A stretch of 64,000 nucleotides of DNA from W0P28-013 sp051870755 (GCA_051870755.1 JBJECE010000003.1:1-64000), one strand, 5' to 3'. Numbered from the stretch's first letter, positions 35,926 to 45,590 are shown. Made by a program: numbers and translations. Notes: generated from the letters alone by a model not told the origin.

Positions 35926-36627
35926 TTATCCCATTTTGCTGATTTTTTGCAGCGTGTCTTCGTCGAGTATCGTTATGTAACGTCCTCTGACACTGATTAG
36001 TCCCTCGTTGACAAACGTCGATAGGGTGCGTATGGCATTCGAAGTTGTCATGTTCGAATAGTTGGCCAAATCCTCGCGCGACAATCGACTATTGATGGTT
36101 CTGCCGTCGAGGTCGGTGCCGTAACTATCGCGCAATGTCAGCAGCGATTCGGCCAAACGTCCGCGTACGTGTTTCTGGGTCAGGCTGACAAGGCGGCTCT
36201 CGTCGGTGCCTAAATTTTTGGCCAACGCGCCGATGAAGTGTGTTGCCAATTTGTTGTTCGATTGTATGATTTGTTTCACTACCGACATCGGCACCAAATA
36301 GACTTCGGCCGGCTCGGTGGCTACGGCATTGGTCAGGTGGACGTCTTGCGCAAACGACGAACGGTAACCGAAATTGTCGCACGGTTTGGCAAAACGAATG
36401 ATTTGACAGCGGTCGCCAACACCATCTTTGAATATCTTGACGCGGCCGCTTATCAGACAAAACATGTAACGTGGCAGTTCGCCTTCGCGATACAGAAATG
36501 CCCCTTTGCGATAGCGTTGCATACGCGTATTTTCGCGCAGATACATACGCTCTTCGGGGGTTATCACACTCCATATCGGACAAAATTCGTCGATAGGTTT
36601 CACTGTTTTTTCGGGATGCTGAACCAT
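35926..36627 (-). CDS. Crp/Fnr family transcription regulator
   Basis: 233 residues. The N-terminal cyclic-nucleotide-binding-like beta-barrel (KGAFLYREGELPRYMFCLISG, about 40-65) is followed by a long helix and a C-terminal winged helix (SREDLANYSNMTTSNAIRTL, about 180-200). The FNR cluster cysteines are absent from the N-terminus: only Cys16 and Cys57-type isolated residues are seen, so it is not a classical Fnr. A TAATTTTG box lies at 36696-36689. Ligand and targets are unknown. Confidence 0.9.
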   Translation of the reverse strand: MVQHPEKTVKPIDEFCPIWSVITPEERMYLRENTRMQRYRKGAFLYREGELPRYMFCLISGRVKIFKDGVGDRCQIIRFAKPCDNFGYRSSFAQDVHLTNAVATEPAEVYLVPMSVVKQIIQSNNKLATHFIGALAKNLGTDESRLVSLTQKHVRGRLAESLLTLRDSYGTDLDGRTINSRLSREDLANYSNMTTSNAIRTLSTFVNEGLISVRGRYITILDEDTLQKISKMG

Positions 36628-36688
36628 GTTTGCTGATGATCGTTTGATTGTACGTTACAAGTTTTTCGCTGCCGACGCATACGAACTG

Positions 36689-36696
36689 CAAAATTA
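36689..36696 (-). promoter_or_regulatory. -7 box for the Crp/Fnr gene
   Basis: Minus-strand TAATTTTG, about 62 bases before the ATG. No clear -33 box. Confidence 0.5.
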
Positions 36697-36783
36697 CTAC
36701 TTTTTTTTGAAATGATGCTTGAAAAATCGGAAAAAATATGTTTTTTAACATATCGATTCGGCAATGTTTCGGGCTGAACAGCA

Positions 36784-36817
36784 CCAAAAAAAGTCCGACC
36801 TTCGCAGGCAGGACTTT
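36784..36817 (-). terminator. terminator of the padR-pspC unit
   Basis: On the minus strand an AAAGTCC/GGACTTT stem with inner CCT/AGG pairs and a GCGA loop is followed by a continuous T run. It lies 33 bases after the pspC stop. Confidence 0.88.
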
Positions 36818-36849
36818 CCTTAATACTAAAAACAACTTAAAATTTACAA

Positions 36850-38424
36850 CTATTTTTGTTCGATATGTGAGGCATCGTGGCAATTGCGTTCGAGCAGACG
36901 CGGAGTGCCTGCGTAGGTTATTTTGGCGGCCGATTCGGCGGTTAGACGGGCTTCTTGCACTTCGCCGAGTTCGATGCTCGATGCTTCGGATGCTTTGGCC
37001 TCTACCGACACGATGGCCATATTGTTCAGGTCGATGTGCGAGGCTTCCGATGCTTCGATGAACACCCGCTCGGCGCTTCCGGTCAGTTGAATGCGCGAGG
37101 CTTCCGATGCTTCGAGCGTGAGCGTTTGCAACTGTTCGAACGGCGTTTCGCTTTTTATGAAACTTGCTTCCGAGGCTTCTATCGATGTCAGCGTGGGTGT
37201 CGTAACATAGACGATTGGCAATACGCGTGTGCGGTTGTTATTGTTGTTGTTCGAAATGTGCAGCACGCCATTTTCAACTGTGGTTTCGACGTTGCGCAAC
37301 ATCACATCTCGCGCTTTTACTACTACCGATGCGGTGTCGCCTTGCGACAGCACGACGCGCACGGCTCGTTCGGCTTCGATGCTGATAAACGGAGCGCATG
37401 TCCGCTGTTCGCTGATGGCGTCGCTGTCGTCGCTCATGTTTTCGAACAGTTGCTTGGTGATGCCGGCACCGGCGGCTGTAATGTCGGGCGCAAACGGGCT
37501 GTGTGTGCTTTTGATGGCTGTGCCGATGATAGCAAACAGACTGATAATCCACACGATGAGCAGTGTCCATGTGAACCACGGACGATGTGGCGCATTCTTG
37601 TTAATCAGACGGATGCACAACAGTACCAACCCGATGGCAGGGCAGAGCATAAACAGCGCGCAACTGATCAGCAGGGCAATGTCTATCCAACTGCCAAACA
37701 TGCCGGGTATGTACATCATGCGCAGCGCGAAAATGGCAATGATGATGCCGATGACGGCCATGAACAGACCGATGCCGATGCAGCCGCTGATGAAGATAAG
37801 CGCAATTTTCAGTATCCAACTGATGACTTCGAGAGCGCGATTGCCGACGTGTTGTATGGTTTCGCGTTTCGGCATATATTTTTTGATGTTCTCCAAGTTT
37901 GGTTCGATGCCTTGCATTTCGAGGCGCTGTGCGGTGGTTTTGGCTTCGGGCACTATTATCCAGAGCAATAGGTAGAACAGCAGAGTCCAGCCGGCGCTGA
38001 ACAGCAAGAGCAACAGCAGCAATATGCGCACCAATGTGGTGTCCCAACCGATGTAGGCGGCCAAGCCGGCAGCCACACCGCCGATAAGGCGGTCGTCGCC
38101 ATCGCGATAGAATTTGCGGAATTTGCGTTTCTCCGTTTTCGTTGTCGTGTTGTCGGCGGCGGGTTCGTCGTCGTCGAATTGGCTGGGTTGTCCCAAGGTG
38201 CTGATGACGCTTTCGACGTCGGCGGCATCGACTACGTTGCGGCCGTGCATGCGCTCGGTAAACAATTCGGCGATGCGGTCCTCGATGTCCTTGATGATTT
38301 CGTCTTTTTCGTCGTCGGCAAAGTGATTTTCCAACTCCTTCAGATAGGCGTTTAGCGTTTCGTAGGCGTCGTCGTCGATGTTGAACACGATGCCGTTCAG
38401 GTTGATTGTCAATGTCTTTTTCAT
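36850..38424 (-). CDS. PspC-domain membrane protein with DUF2807-type C-terminus
   Basis: 524 residues from ATG 38424 (MKKTLTINLNG). Order: an N-terminal HAAS-like segment that may bind the partner regulator (residues 1-80), a PspC domain (RKFYRDGDDRLIGGVAAGLAAYIG, about 100-165) with two helices, further membrane helices (about 205-315), and a C-terminal beta-helix-like domain (about 340-524). That domain contains four near-copies of (I/L/A)(E/K)ASEAS spaced about 20-25 residues. PspC proteins act in envelope stress. It follows padR by 33 bases and ends in a strong terminator. Confidence 0.88.
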   Translation of the reverse strand: MKKTLTINLNGIVFNIDDDAYETLNAYLKELENHFADDEKDEIIKDIEDRIAELFTERMHGRNVVDAADVESVISTLGQPSQFDDDEPAADNTTTKTEKRKFRKFYRDGDDRLIGGVAAGLAAYIGWDTTLVRILLLLLLLFSAGWTLLFYLLLWIIVPEAKTTAQRLEMQGIEPNLENIKKYMPKRETIQHVGNRALEVISWILKIALIFISGCIGIGLFMAVIGIIIAIFALRMMYIPGMFGSWIDIALLISCALFMLCPAIGLVLLCIRLINKNAPHRPWFTWTLLIVWIISLFAIIGTAIKSTHSPFAPDITAAGAGITKQLFENMSDDSDAISEQRTCAPFISIEAERAVRVVLSQGDTASVVVKARDVMLRNVETTVENGVLHISNNNNNNRTRVLPIVYVTTPTLTSIEASEASFIKSETPFEQLQTLTLEASEASRIQLTGSAERVFIEASEASHIDLNNMAIVSVEAKASEASSIELGEVQEARLTAESAAKITYAGTPRLLERNCHDASHIEQK

Positions 38425-38457
38425 ATTCGTTGTCAATTAGAAAGATAGTATTTTTGT

Positions 38458-38787
38458 TTATTTCTCGGAATCGATCATGTCGATTATCGTTTTGATGTTG
38501 TCGTATTCTTTGTCCATGGCGGCCAAGTGTGCCTGCCCATCGTCGGTCAGCGAATAATATTTTCGCGGTGGACCTTGTGTCGATTCCTGCCAGATGTAAC
38601 TCAGCAGGCCGTTGTTTTTCAAGCGGGTCAATAGCGGATAGAGTGTGCCTTCGACCACTATCAGGTTGGCGCGTTTCAACTCGGCAATGATGTCGGGCGC
38701 ATACGAGGGCTTGCGCTTGATGGCGTGCAGCACGATGTATTCCATGCAGGTTTTGCGGAGTTGTTGTCTGAAATTGGTTGCTTCCAT
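38458..38787 (-). CDS. PadR family regulator
   Basis: 109 residues. A winged helix (MEYIVLHAIKRKPSYAPDI, VEGTLYPLLTRLKNNGLLSY, GPPRKYYSLTDDGQ) followed by a short dimerisation helix: the PadR-s type. Such regulators usually repress their own operon; the partner here is the PspC protein directly downstream. Promoter at 38852-38819. Confidence 0.93.
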   Translation of the reverse strand: MEATNFRQQLRKTCMEYIVLHAIKRKPSYAPDIIAELKRANLIVVEGTLYPLLTRLKNNGLLSYIWQESTQGPPRKYYSLTDDGQAHLAAMDKEYDNIKTIIDMIDSEK

Positions 38788-38818
38788 AACTCGATTTTTT
38801 TTGTTGATTTTTCTGTTG

Positions 38819-38852
38819 CAAAGATATACAAAATTTTAGTACCTTGTTCAAA
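38819..38852 (-). promoter_or_regulatory. promoter for padR-pspC
   Basis: Minus-strand TTTG (38852-38849), 22 bases, TATCTTTG (38826-38819). The spacing is slightly long. Confidence 0.6.
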
Positions 38853-39069
38853 CAAAATACTGTATTTTTGCATAAAAATCACAATTATTTGATTATCAGT
38901 TTGTTATAATGTAAATTTTTGCGCATTATTATGCTGTTTTTGTCGTTTTTGTGGCATTTTGCGCTCGAATTTTCTGCCGATTTTGTCATTTTTTTGCGTG
39001 CTAATCCGTTTTTTGATGCTTTCTTCAAAAATGTTGTTACTAATTTTTTGTGTGCTTCAAAGGCGAGAA

Positions 39070-39101
39070 TTTGGTAATTCGTACAAAAAAATGTAACTTT
39101 G
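39070..39101 (+). promoter_or_regulatory. promoter for the two-TM protein gene
   Basis: TTTG (39070-39073), 20 bases, TAACTTTG (39094-39101). Confidence 0.8.
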
Positions 39102-39130
39102 CACACTTAAATGAAAAATCGAACATTCTT

Positions 39131-40081
39131 ATGGAAGAACAGAAAAACAACGAGTTGAATTTATTTGATTTGATAGTGATGGCATGTCGTGGCATCGGGC
39201 GTTTTGTGCGTCGATGCGGGGTGGCATTGCTGCACTTGGTGCGCTTTTCGGTGCAACAGATTTGGGTCGTCGGGGCGTTTGTTATTGCGTTTGGCGTGGC
39301 GGGTTTCTTCTTGACTCAAACAAAGTTTACCACTTTTCGTGGCGGCGCCACCGTCTTGTTTGTTGAAGAGGCTGCTCCGATGATTTCGGAATATATGCAA
39401 CGGCTCGATTTGTATGCCAAAGTGCCATACATGGCGGCTTCGTTGGGCATGCCCGATTCGTTGCAGAAAAAAATCTCAAAAATCGAATGCTATCGCTGGA
39501 TCGACTGCAAACATGACAATATGCCCGATTTCGTCGATTTTGACAACGATAAAAGTTATTGGTCGGACACGACTGATGTGATAATGAACGACCGTCTGTA
39601 TTTGCGTATCGAGGCGCGCGGCTTGTACGATATGGCGTGCGTGCAAGAGTGGTTGCAACATTATTTCGACGCACAGCCCGAACTGACCGCCTTGTCGGAA
39701 CAGGGACGCGAAGTGCTGCGCATGAATCTGCAAGCCTACGACCGCGAGATAATGCGCATCGACAGCCTCTCCAATCGCGAGTATTTTAATAATGAGTCGC
39801 AAAAAACAGATATACGCAATGGCGTGTTGCAGATAAAAGGTAAGCAACTGTATTACAACGATATATTGAACTTGATTTCGCAACGTAGTAATGTCGAAAC
39901 GACACTGAACCAACGCCCGCGCAATATCAATTTCCAAAATGATATTGTGGTAACGTCGGCCATGTCGCGCATCGTGCGGCTCGTGTTGTGGGTGCTGGCG
40001 GGCTATGTGTTGGGCTTGTTGGCAGCCTTGTGCATTGTCTATCGCAAGGAGATTGCGGCCTACATGAAACCGAAGAAATGA
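39131..40081 (+). CDS. two-TM protein resembling chain-length determinants
   Basis: 316 residues from ATG 39131 (MEEQKNNELNLFDL), 30 bases after the promoter. One membrane helix near residues 38-60 (IWVVGAFVIAFGVAGFFL), a large periplasmic part with a helical middle, and a second helix near 285-307 (VLWVLAGYVLGLLAALCIVY). This two-end-anchored layout and the N-terminal NELNLFDL are like Wzz-type polysaccharide co-polymerases, but no Pro-rich Wzz motif stands out. Assignment is tentative. The GHL10 gene follows. Confidence 0.7.
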   Translation: MEEQKNNELNLFDLIVMACRGIGRFVRRCGVALLHLVRFSVQQIWVVGAFVIAFGVAGFFLTQTKFTTFRGGATVLFVEEAAPMISEYMQRLDLYAKVPYMAASLGMPDSLQKKISKIECYRWIDCKHDNMPDFVDFDNDKSYWSDTTDVIMNDRLYLRIEARGLYDMACVQEWLQHYFDAQPELTALSEQGREVLRMNLQAYDREIMRIDSLSNREYFNNESQKTDIRNGVLQIKGKQLYYNDILNLISQRSNVETTLNQRPRNINFQNDIVVTSAMSRIVRLVLWVLAGYVLGLLAALCIVYRKEIAAYMKPKK

Positions 40082-40157
40082 ACGTGGCACCGCTATTTCG
40101 GTCGATAGCCTTGTGTGGTGCTGTCGCCGAGAATATACGCACTATCAGCCTCTGTTT

Positions 40158-41666
40158 GTGAGAAGAATTTGCTGCATACTTGTCTGCTTGGCGCTGTTGA
40201 TGCCCGTTGCGGCACAGCGCAAACGCGAAATGCGTGCTGCGTGGATTGCCACGGTTGTCGGCATCGATTGGCCGCCGTCTGTTGACGATGTTACTGCGCA
40301 ACGTCAGCGTATGATTGAAATTCTCGATACGCTCAAATCGTTGAATTTCAATGCAGTAGTTTTTCAGGTGCGCCCTACCGCCGATGCGTTTTATCAGTCG
40401 GATATAGAGCCGTGGTCGCGCTACCTGACCGGCACGCAGGGCGTTCCGCCCGAACCGTTGTACGACCCTTTGGCGTTCGTTGTGCGCGAGGCGCATCGGC
40501 GTTGTATGGAGGTGCATGTGTGGCTCAATCCGTATCGGGCTATTCTCAAAGGCGGCATTTCGCAACTCGACTCGACGCACCTCTATTTTCGTCATCCGGA
40601 GTGGTTTGTGTCCTATGGCGAACAACTCTTGTTCAATCCCGCACTGCCCGAAACGCGCGATTATTTAAATAGGGTGGTGGCCGACATCGTTACGCGCTAC
40701 GACATCGATGCGGTGCATTTCGACGATTATTTCTATCCGTATCGTTACAAAAATCAAGAATTTCCCGACGACAAAGAGTTTCGTGCCAATCCGCGTGGTT
40801 TCGCCGACAAGGGCGATTGGCGCCGCGATAACGTCAATTTGGTGATTGCACAGTTGCAGCAAACCATCAAACGCATTAAACCGTGGGTCGAGTTTGGTAT
40901 TAGTCCGTTCGGCGTGTGGCGCAATGCCTCGAAAGACGAACGTGGTTCGCAAACGCGTGCCATGTCCAACTACGACGATTTGTATGCCGATATTTTGCTG
41001 TGGCTCGAACGTGGCGACATCGACTATGTGGTGCCGCAACTTTATTGGGAAATCGGTCATTCGCGCGCCGATTTTGCGACGTTGGTCGATTGGTGGAGCC
41101 GCAATACGTGCGGTCGTAACTATTATGTCGGCTTGTACGCATCGAATTTGGGGAATGCCGCTGCCAAACCGGTATGGCGTACCGGCAACGAAGTGATGCG
41201 TCAGTTGCGCTACATGGAACAGGTGCCGCAACAAGGGGCGATGTTCTACAGCACGGTGGCATTGATGCAAAATCGCCAAGGCATTTGCGATAGTTTGCGC
41301 CACTATTATCGCTATCCGGCATTGGTCCCGCCGCAAGCCGGTGTGGGCGACAGTGGCTCAATGTCCGTGAAACGCGTACGCATAGTGCGTGCACAGCGCG
41401 GCTACCAACTCGAATGGGACGCCGCGCGCGAAACCGATGGCTGTGCGCCGGCATATTATGTGGTGTATGCCTTTGCCGGCAATGAACTTGGCGATTTCGA
41501 CGACCCGCGCCATATTCTGACAATCACTACCGATAATTGTGTCAATTTGGCTGACTATGCCGATACATTGCGCGGACATTACAAATTTGCGGTAACGGTA
41601 GTCAATCGCTACGGACAAGAAAGTGCGCCGGCCGTGGTGCAAAAACAAAAACGTGGCGTACACTGA
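40158..41666 (+). CDS. GHL10-type (DUF187) glycosyl hydrolase-like protein
   Basis: 502 residues from GTG 40158 (VRRICCILVCLALLM), which gives a proper signal peptide ending near VAAQ; an earlier GTG (40113) would bury it. A TIM-barrel of the glycosyl-hydrolase-like 10 family: EMRAAWIATVVGIDWP, FQVRPTADAFY, VHVWLNPYRAI, IDAVHFDDYFYPYRY and FGISPFGVWRN. A fibronectin-like tail follows (about 415-502). Members act on cell-wall or exported glycans; the substrate is unknown. Exported. Confidence 0.88.
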   Translation: MRRICCILVCLALLMPVAAQRKREMRAAWIATVVGIDWPPSVDDVTAQRQRMIEILDTLKSLNFNAVVFQVRPTADAFYQSDIEPWSRYLTGTQGVPPEPLYDPLAFVVREAHRRCMEVHVWLNPYRAILKGGISQLDSTHLYFRHPEWFVSYGEQLLFNPALPETRDYLNRVVADIVTRYDIDAVHFDDYFYPYRYKNQEFPDDKEFRANPRGFADKGDWRRDNVNLVIAQLQQTIKRIKPWVEFGISPFGVWRNASKDERGSQTRAMSNYDDLYADILLWLERGDIDYVVPQLYWEIGHSRADFATLVDWWSRNTCGRNYYVGLYASNLGNAAAKPVWRTGNEVMRQLRYMEQVPQQGAMFYSTVALMQNRQGICDSLRHYYRYPALVPPQAGVGDSGSMSVKRVRIVRAQRGYQLEWDAARETDGCAPAYYVVYAFAGNELGDFDDPRHILTITTDNCVNLADYADTLRGHYKFAVTVVNRYGQESAPAVVQKQKRGVH

Positions 41667-41710
41667 TGTATTTTCAGGGACGAAATGGTGTGGTGTTTGG
41701 GATATTTTCG

Positions 41711-41718
41711 TAATTTTG
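41711..41718 (+). promoter_or_regulatory. -7 box for the M16 peptidase gene run
   Basis: TAATTTTG, 18 bases before the ATG. Confidence 0.55.
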
Positions 41719-41735
41719 TCAGCCGATTTTGAACG

Positions 41736-42965
41736 ATGAATAACGACATGGTGTATCATACGCATACCTTGACCAATGGCATCCGATTGTTGTATGTGCC
41801 GGTAGAGTCGCCGGTGGTGTATTGCGGATTTGTGGTCAATGCCGGCACGCGCGACGAACACGACGACGAGCACGGCATGGCGCATTTTGTCGAACACATG
41901 CTCTTCAAAGGCACCGAGCGACGCAAAAGTTGGCAGGTGATTAGCCGTTTGGAGTCGGTCGGCGGACAAATAGACGCTTTTACCACCAAAGAGGAGACGT
42001 ATGTTTATACCACCATTCCGGCGCAACACCTCGAACGCGCTATGGAGTTGCTGGCCGACATCGTGTTTCATTCCACCTTTCCGGAGCATGAATTGGAACA
42101 CGAACGCGGTGTGGTGTTGGAGGAGATTCAGTCCTACAACGATTCCCCCGCCGAATTGATATACGACGAATTCGACAATCTGTTGTTTGGCAATACGGCA
42201 TTGGGACACAGCATTTTAGGCTCAGAAAAGACCTTGCAACAGACCACCTCGGCATGTATGCAGCAGTTTGTGAAACGCTGTTACACCACGGACAACATCG
42301 TTTTTTATCTTTTGGGCAATGTGCGGGGCGACAAATTGATACATTTGGCCGAACGCTATTTTTGCGTGCCGGCTTCCACACGCACTTTCCGGCGCGTGCC
42401 GCCCGATACCTACCGGCCGACGGTGCAACGCTGCGACAAAGACACCTGCCAAACGCATTGCATGATTGGCAACAGAGCCTATCACCAACTGCACGACGAC
42501 AGATTTGCACTCTTGTTGTTGAACAATATACTTGGCGGCCCGAATATGAGCAGTCGGCTTAACATGTCGGTGCGCGAACGTCACGGCTGGGCTTACACGG
42601 TCGAATCGACACTGACGCTCTATGTCGATACCGGCGTATGGAGCGTATATGTAGGCTGCGACAACAGCCACGAACGCGACTGTATGCGACTGATACAGAG
42701 AGAATTGAACGACTTGGCATCGCAGCAGATGTCGCCGCGCGCGTTGGCCAAAGCCAAATGCCAACTCGAAGGCCAAATGCTGATAGCCGACGAAAACAGG
42801 GAAAATATGATTTTGACCATGGCCAAGGCTTATTTGCAGACCGGACACTGCTTGTCGAACACCGAATTGCGCGATGCGTTGCAGGCGGTTACTGCCGAAA
42901 AACTGCGTCAGGTGGCGGCCGACATTTTTGATGAACACCAACTATCAACACTGATTTTTAATTGA
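41736..42965 (+). CDS. M16 family zinc peptidase
   Basis: 409 residues from ATG 41736 (MNNDMVYHTH); ATG 41748 is possible. The inverted zinc motif HFVEH (50-54) with a downstream Glu in HERGVVLEEIQSY marks a catalytic M16 (pitrilysin) peptidase; the second half is the inactive-type domain. There is no signal peptide, so it resembles the single-chain cytoplasmic processing peptidase-like group. It heads a run with O-methyltransferase, thioesterase, nfo and a membrane protein. Confidence 0.92.
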   Translation: MNNDMVYHTHTLTNGIRLLYVPVESPVVYCGFVVNAGTRDEHDDEHGMAHFVEHMLFKGTERRKSWQVISRLESVGGQIDAFTTKEETYVYTTIPAQHLERAMELLADIVFHSTFPEHELEHERGVVLEEIQSYNDSPAELIYDEFDNLLFGNTALGHSILGSEKTLQQTTSACMQQFVKRCYTTDNIVFYLLGNVRGDKLIHLAERYFCVPASTRTFRRVPPDTYRPTVQRCDKDTCQTHCMIGNRAYHQLHDDRFALLLLNNILGGPNMSSRLNMSVRERHGWAYTVESTLTLYVDTGVWSVYVGCDNSHERDCMRLIQRELNDLASQQMSPRALAKAKCQLEGQMLIADENRENMILTMAKAYLQTGHCLSNTELRDALQAVTAEKLRQVAADIFDEHQLSTLIFN

Positions 42966-42975
42966 TGCCGACACT

Positions 42976-43644
42976 ATGCAACTGAAACAGGCTACGCAAT
43001 TTGACGATTATAATGCGCTGATTGATGCGTACATGGCCGCTCACAGCGATGCCGAACCGGCTTGGTTGGCGGCCATCGCCCGCGAAACACATGTGCGCAC
43101 CATCAACCCGCGCATGTTGTCGGGACATTTTGCCGGCCGCATACTCAAAATGTTGGTGCGTATGGTGCGCCCGCAGCGCGTGCTGGAGATTGGTACGTTC
43201 ACCGGCTATTCGGCACTCTGTTTGGCCGAAGGGTTGCCCGCCGACGGACATGTTGATACCATCGAAATAGATGACGAGTTGGAAGATTTTATCCGTGAAA
43301 ATATTTGTCAATCGCCTTATTCAGAGCGTATTACGTTGCACGTTGGCGATGCACTCTCGATTATCCCGCAGTTGGATGGTATGTTCGATTTCGTCTTTAT
43401 CGATGCCGACAAACGTGCCTATCGCGATTACTACGAATTGGTGTTGCCCAAAGTGCCTCCCTGCGGATTCATTCTGGCCGACAATACGCTGTGGGACGGC
43501 AAAGTGTTGCTGCCGAATCCGCCAACGGGCGATCATCAAACCATTGAAATAAAGAAATTTAACGATTTCGTTGCTCAAGACGAACGCGTCGAAAAGGTGA
43601 TATTGCCACTGCGCGACGGTTTGACACTGATGATGAAAAAATGA
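42976..43644 (+). CDS. SAM-dependent O-methyltransferase
   Basis: 222 residues. Of the catechol O-methyltransferase-like family (methyltransferase_3). Motif I VLEIGTFTGYSAL, acidic DTIEIDDE, VFIDADKRAYRDYYEL with metal-ligand Asp, and the late ADNTLWDGKV. The substrate is unknown. It begins 10 bases after the peptidase stop and overlaps the thioesterase by 4 bases (ATGA). Confidence 0.92.
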   Translation: MQLKQATQFDDYNALIDAYMAAHSDAEPAWLAAIARETHVRTINPRMLSGHFAGRILKMLVRMVRPQRVLEIGTFTGYSALCLAEGLPADGHVDTIEIDDELEDFIRENICQSPYSERITLHVGDALSIIPQLDGMFDFVFIDADKRAYRDYYELVLPKVPPCGFILADNTLWDGKVLLPNPPTGDHQTIEIKKFNDFVAQDERVEKVILPLRDGLTLMMKK

Positions 43645-44066
43645 CGACTATGGAACCGATTTTTGAATTGGAGATGAAAGTGCGCGACTACGAGTGCGAT
43701 TTGCAGGGCATCGTAAACAACGCCAATTATCAGCACTATTACGAACATACGCGGCACGAATTTTTGTCGCAACACGGCATCAGTTTTGCACGCTTGCACG
43801 AAGCCGGCATCGATGTTGTGGTGGCACGCTTGGAAATGGCGTTCAGAGCGCCGCTGCGTTCCGGCGATACGTTTATGTCGGAACTTGCGCTGGAGCAAGA
43901 GGGCATTAAGTATGTGTTTCGCCAAAAAATCTACAAACTGCCCGAACGGAAAGTGTGCAATTCGGCGCGGGTCGATTGCGTGGTGGTGGAACACGGCCAA
44001 CTTTGTCGCAGTCGCATGTTCGACGATTTTGTCAAACAAGTGAACGAACAAAAAACTGAAAAATGA
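43641..44066 (+). CDS. acyl-CoA thioesterase (YbgC/4HBT family)
   Basis: 141 residues. Hot-dog fold thioesterase. The motif VRDYECDLQGIVNNANYQHYY has the catalytic Asp (CDLQGIV), followed by EHTRHEFL. Hydrolyses acyl-CoA; the chain length is unknown. Its ATG overlaps the methyltransferase stop and its stop overlaps the nfo ATG, so the three are translationally linked. Confidence 0.92.
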   Translation: MTTMEPIFELEMKVRDYECDLQGIVNNANYQHYYEHTRHEFLSQHGISFARLHEAGIDVVVARLEMAFRAPLRSGDTFMSELALEQEGIKYVFRQKIYKLPERKVCNSARVDCVVVEHGQLCRSRMFDDFVKQVNEQKTEK

Positions 44067-44905
44067 AATACATTGGAGCACATGTCAGCGCTTCAGGCGG
44101 TGTCGAAAATGCACCGCTCAATGCGCATGCTATTGGTGCGACGGCTTTTGCGCTGTTCACCAAAAATCAGCGGCAGTGGTTCGCCGCACCGCTCACCGAC
44201 GAATCGGTGGCTTTGTTCAAAGCACGGTGCACCGAGTTTGGCTACACGGCCAAACAGATTTTGCCGCACGATAGTTATCTGATAAATTTGGGATCGCCCG
44301 ATAGCGACAGCCTCGACAAATCGCGTAAATCATTCATCGACGAGATGAAACGGTGCGAACAACTCGGGCTCGACCGCCTCAACTTTCACCCCGGAAGTCA
44401 TCTGAACAAACTCTCGGAGGACGATTGCCTGAAACGTATTGCCGAATCGATAAATCGGGCTTTGGACGCAACGACGGGCGTAACGGCTGTCATCGAAAAT
44501 ACTGCCGGACAAGGCACAAACGTCGGATTTCGGTTCGAACATTTGCGGCGCATCATTGATTTGGTGGACGACAAAACGCGTGTCGGCGTCTGCATCGACA
44601 CGGCGCATACGTTTGCCGCAGGCTACGATCTCTCGACACCGGCCGGTTTCGAATTTGTCTGCCGCGAATTCGACGACATCATCGGATTTGACTATTTGCG
44701 CGGCATGCACCTAAACGACTCCAAAAAAGCATTGGCCTCGCGCGTCGATCGGCACGAATCGCTGCACGGCGGACTGATTGGCCCTACGCTATTCGAACTG
44801 ATTATGCGCGATTCGCGTTTTGACGATATACCGCTTATACTTGAAACACCCGACGAAACGCGTTGGGCTGACGAAATAGCCTGGCTGGCCGCTCGGGCAG
44901 AGTAA
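44063..44905 (+). CDS. nfo: endonuclease IV
   Basis: 280 residues, full length. Cleaves DNA 5' of abasic sites in base excision repair; a TIM barrel with three zinc ions. The motifs GAHVSASGGVENAP, LNFHPGSHL, ENTAGQGTNVG, GVCIDTAHTFAAGYD and HLNDSKKAL carry the metal ligands. It overlaps the thioesterase gene by 4 bases. Confidence 0.97.
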   Translation: MKYIGAHVSASGGVENAPLNAHAIGATAFALFTKNQRQWFAAPLTDESVALFKARCTEFGYTAKQILPHDSYLINLGSPDSDSLDKSRKSFIDEMKRCEQLGLDRLNFHPGSHLNKLSEDDCLKRIAESINRALDATTGVTAVIENTAGQGTNVGFRFEHLRRIIDLVDDKTRVGVCIDTAHTFAAGYDLSTPAGFEFVCREFDDIIGFDYLRGMHLNDSKKALASRVDRHESLHGGLIGPTLFELIMRDSRFDDIPLILETPDETRWADEIAWLAARAE

Positions 44906-44953
44906 TTGTCCGAACGCAGACACTTCAACATATTGAAAAACAGACAGATATTG

Positions 44954-45541
44954 ATGAAAGAAAAACTCAGGCAAATAGGCTGTCGCCTTTGGCGACAATG
45001 CACATTGTGGGTCGAATTTTTGTGGCACTCCGACAAAGCATTTCGGGTGGCTGCCATGGCCGACGATGCCGAACAGACGGCATCGCGCAGTGTCGTTGTC
45101 GGCATTGAGTGTTGCGGCATCGCCGAACTGATCGGATTTGCCATTGGTCACGACACGATGTGGTTCTTTCCGTTCTTGTCGGCAGTGCTGCGTATGGCGG
45201 CTTTGTGGAGCGCCTGGTGGCTGTCGGTGCGGGGCATAGTGCCGCTGACGCGCATCTATCCGAAAGTGAGCCTCACCCAACGCGACGGACATCTGCTCGT
45301 ATCTTATGGCATGATCACCGTTTTTGCTACCAATTGTCTGTTGTCGTTTGTGCCTATTTCGTTTTTGTATGTGTTGTCGTTTGGCAATGTATTTGTGTTG
45401 TATAGCGGTGTAACGGCCTATGTCAATGCCGATGCAAACAAACTCGGACGCTTGACCATCGCCTTGGCTGCGTGGTTGTGTGTGCTGCCGTGTGTGGTGG
45501 AATATGTGCTGAAAATGTTGCTTCCCAACGCGCCTTTGTAA
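44954..45541 (+). CDS. membrane protein of unknown function
   Basis: 195 residues from ATG 44954 (MKEKLRQIGCRLW); the frame is open back to the nfo stop. About five hydrophobic helices run through residues 55-190. The soluble N-terminus (WRQCTLWVEFLWHSDKAFRV) has a Trp-rich opening reminiscent of Yip1-like proteins, but the match is weak. It is probably the last gene of the M16-to-nfo run. Confidence 0.65.
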   Translation: MKEKLRQIGCRLWRQCTLWVEFLWHSDKAFRVAAMADDAEQTASRSVVVGIECCGIAELIGFAIGHDTMWFFPFLSAVLRMAALWSAWWLSVRGIVPLTRIYPKVSLTQRDGHLLVSYGMITVFATNCLLSFVPISFLYVLSFGNVFVLYSGVTAYVNADANKLGRLTIALAAWLCVLPCVVEYVLKMLLPNAPL

Positions 45542-45559
45542 GTTTTTTTGCGCTGTGTG

Positions 45560-45590
45560 TTGCGAAATTCGACAAAAAGACGTACATTTG
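45560..45590 (+). promoter_or_regulatory. promoter for the FKBP lipoprotein
   Basis: TTG (45560-45562), 20 bases, TACATTTG (45583-45590). Confidence 0.65.

Noticed and set aside
36850..38424. CRISPR-like or tandem DNA repeat at the EASEAS region
   Set aside because: The repeats are short, imperfect and in frame; they are protein repeats.
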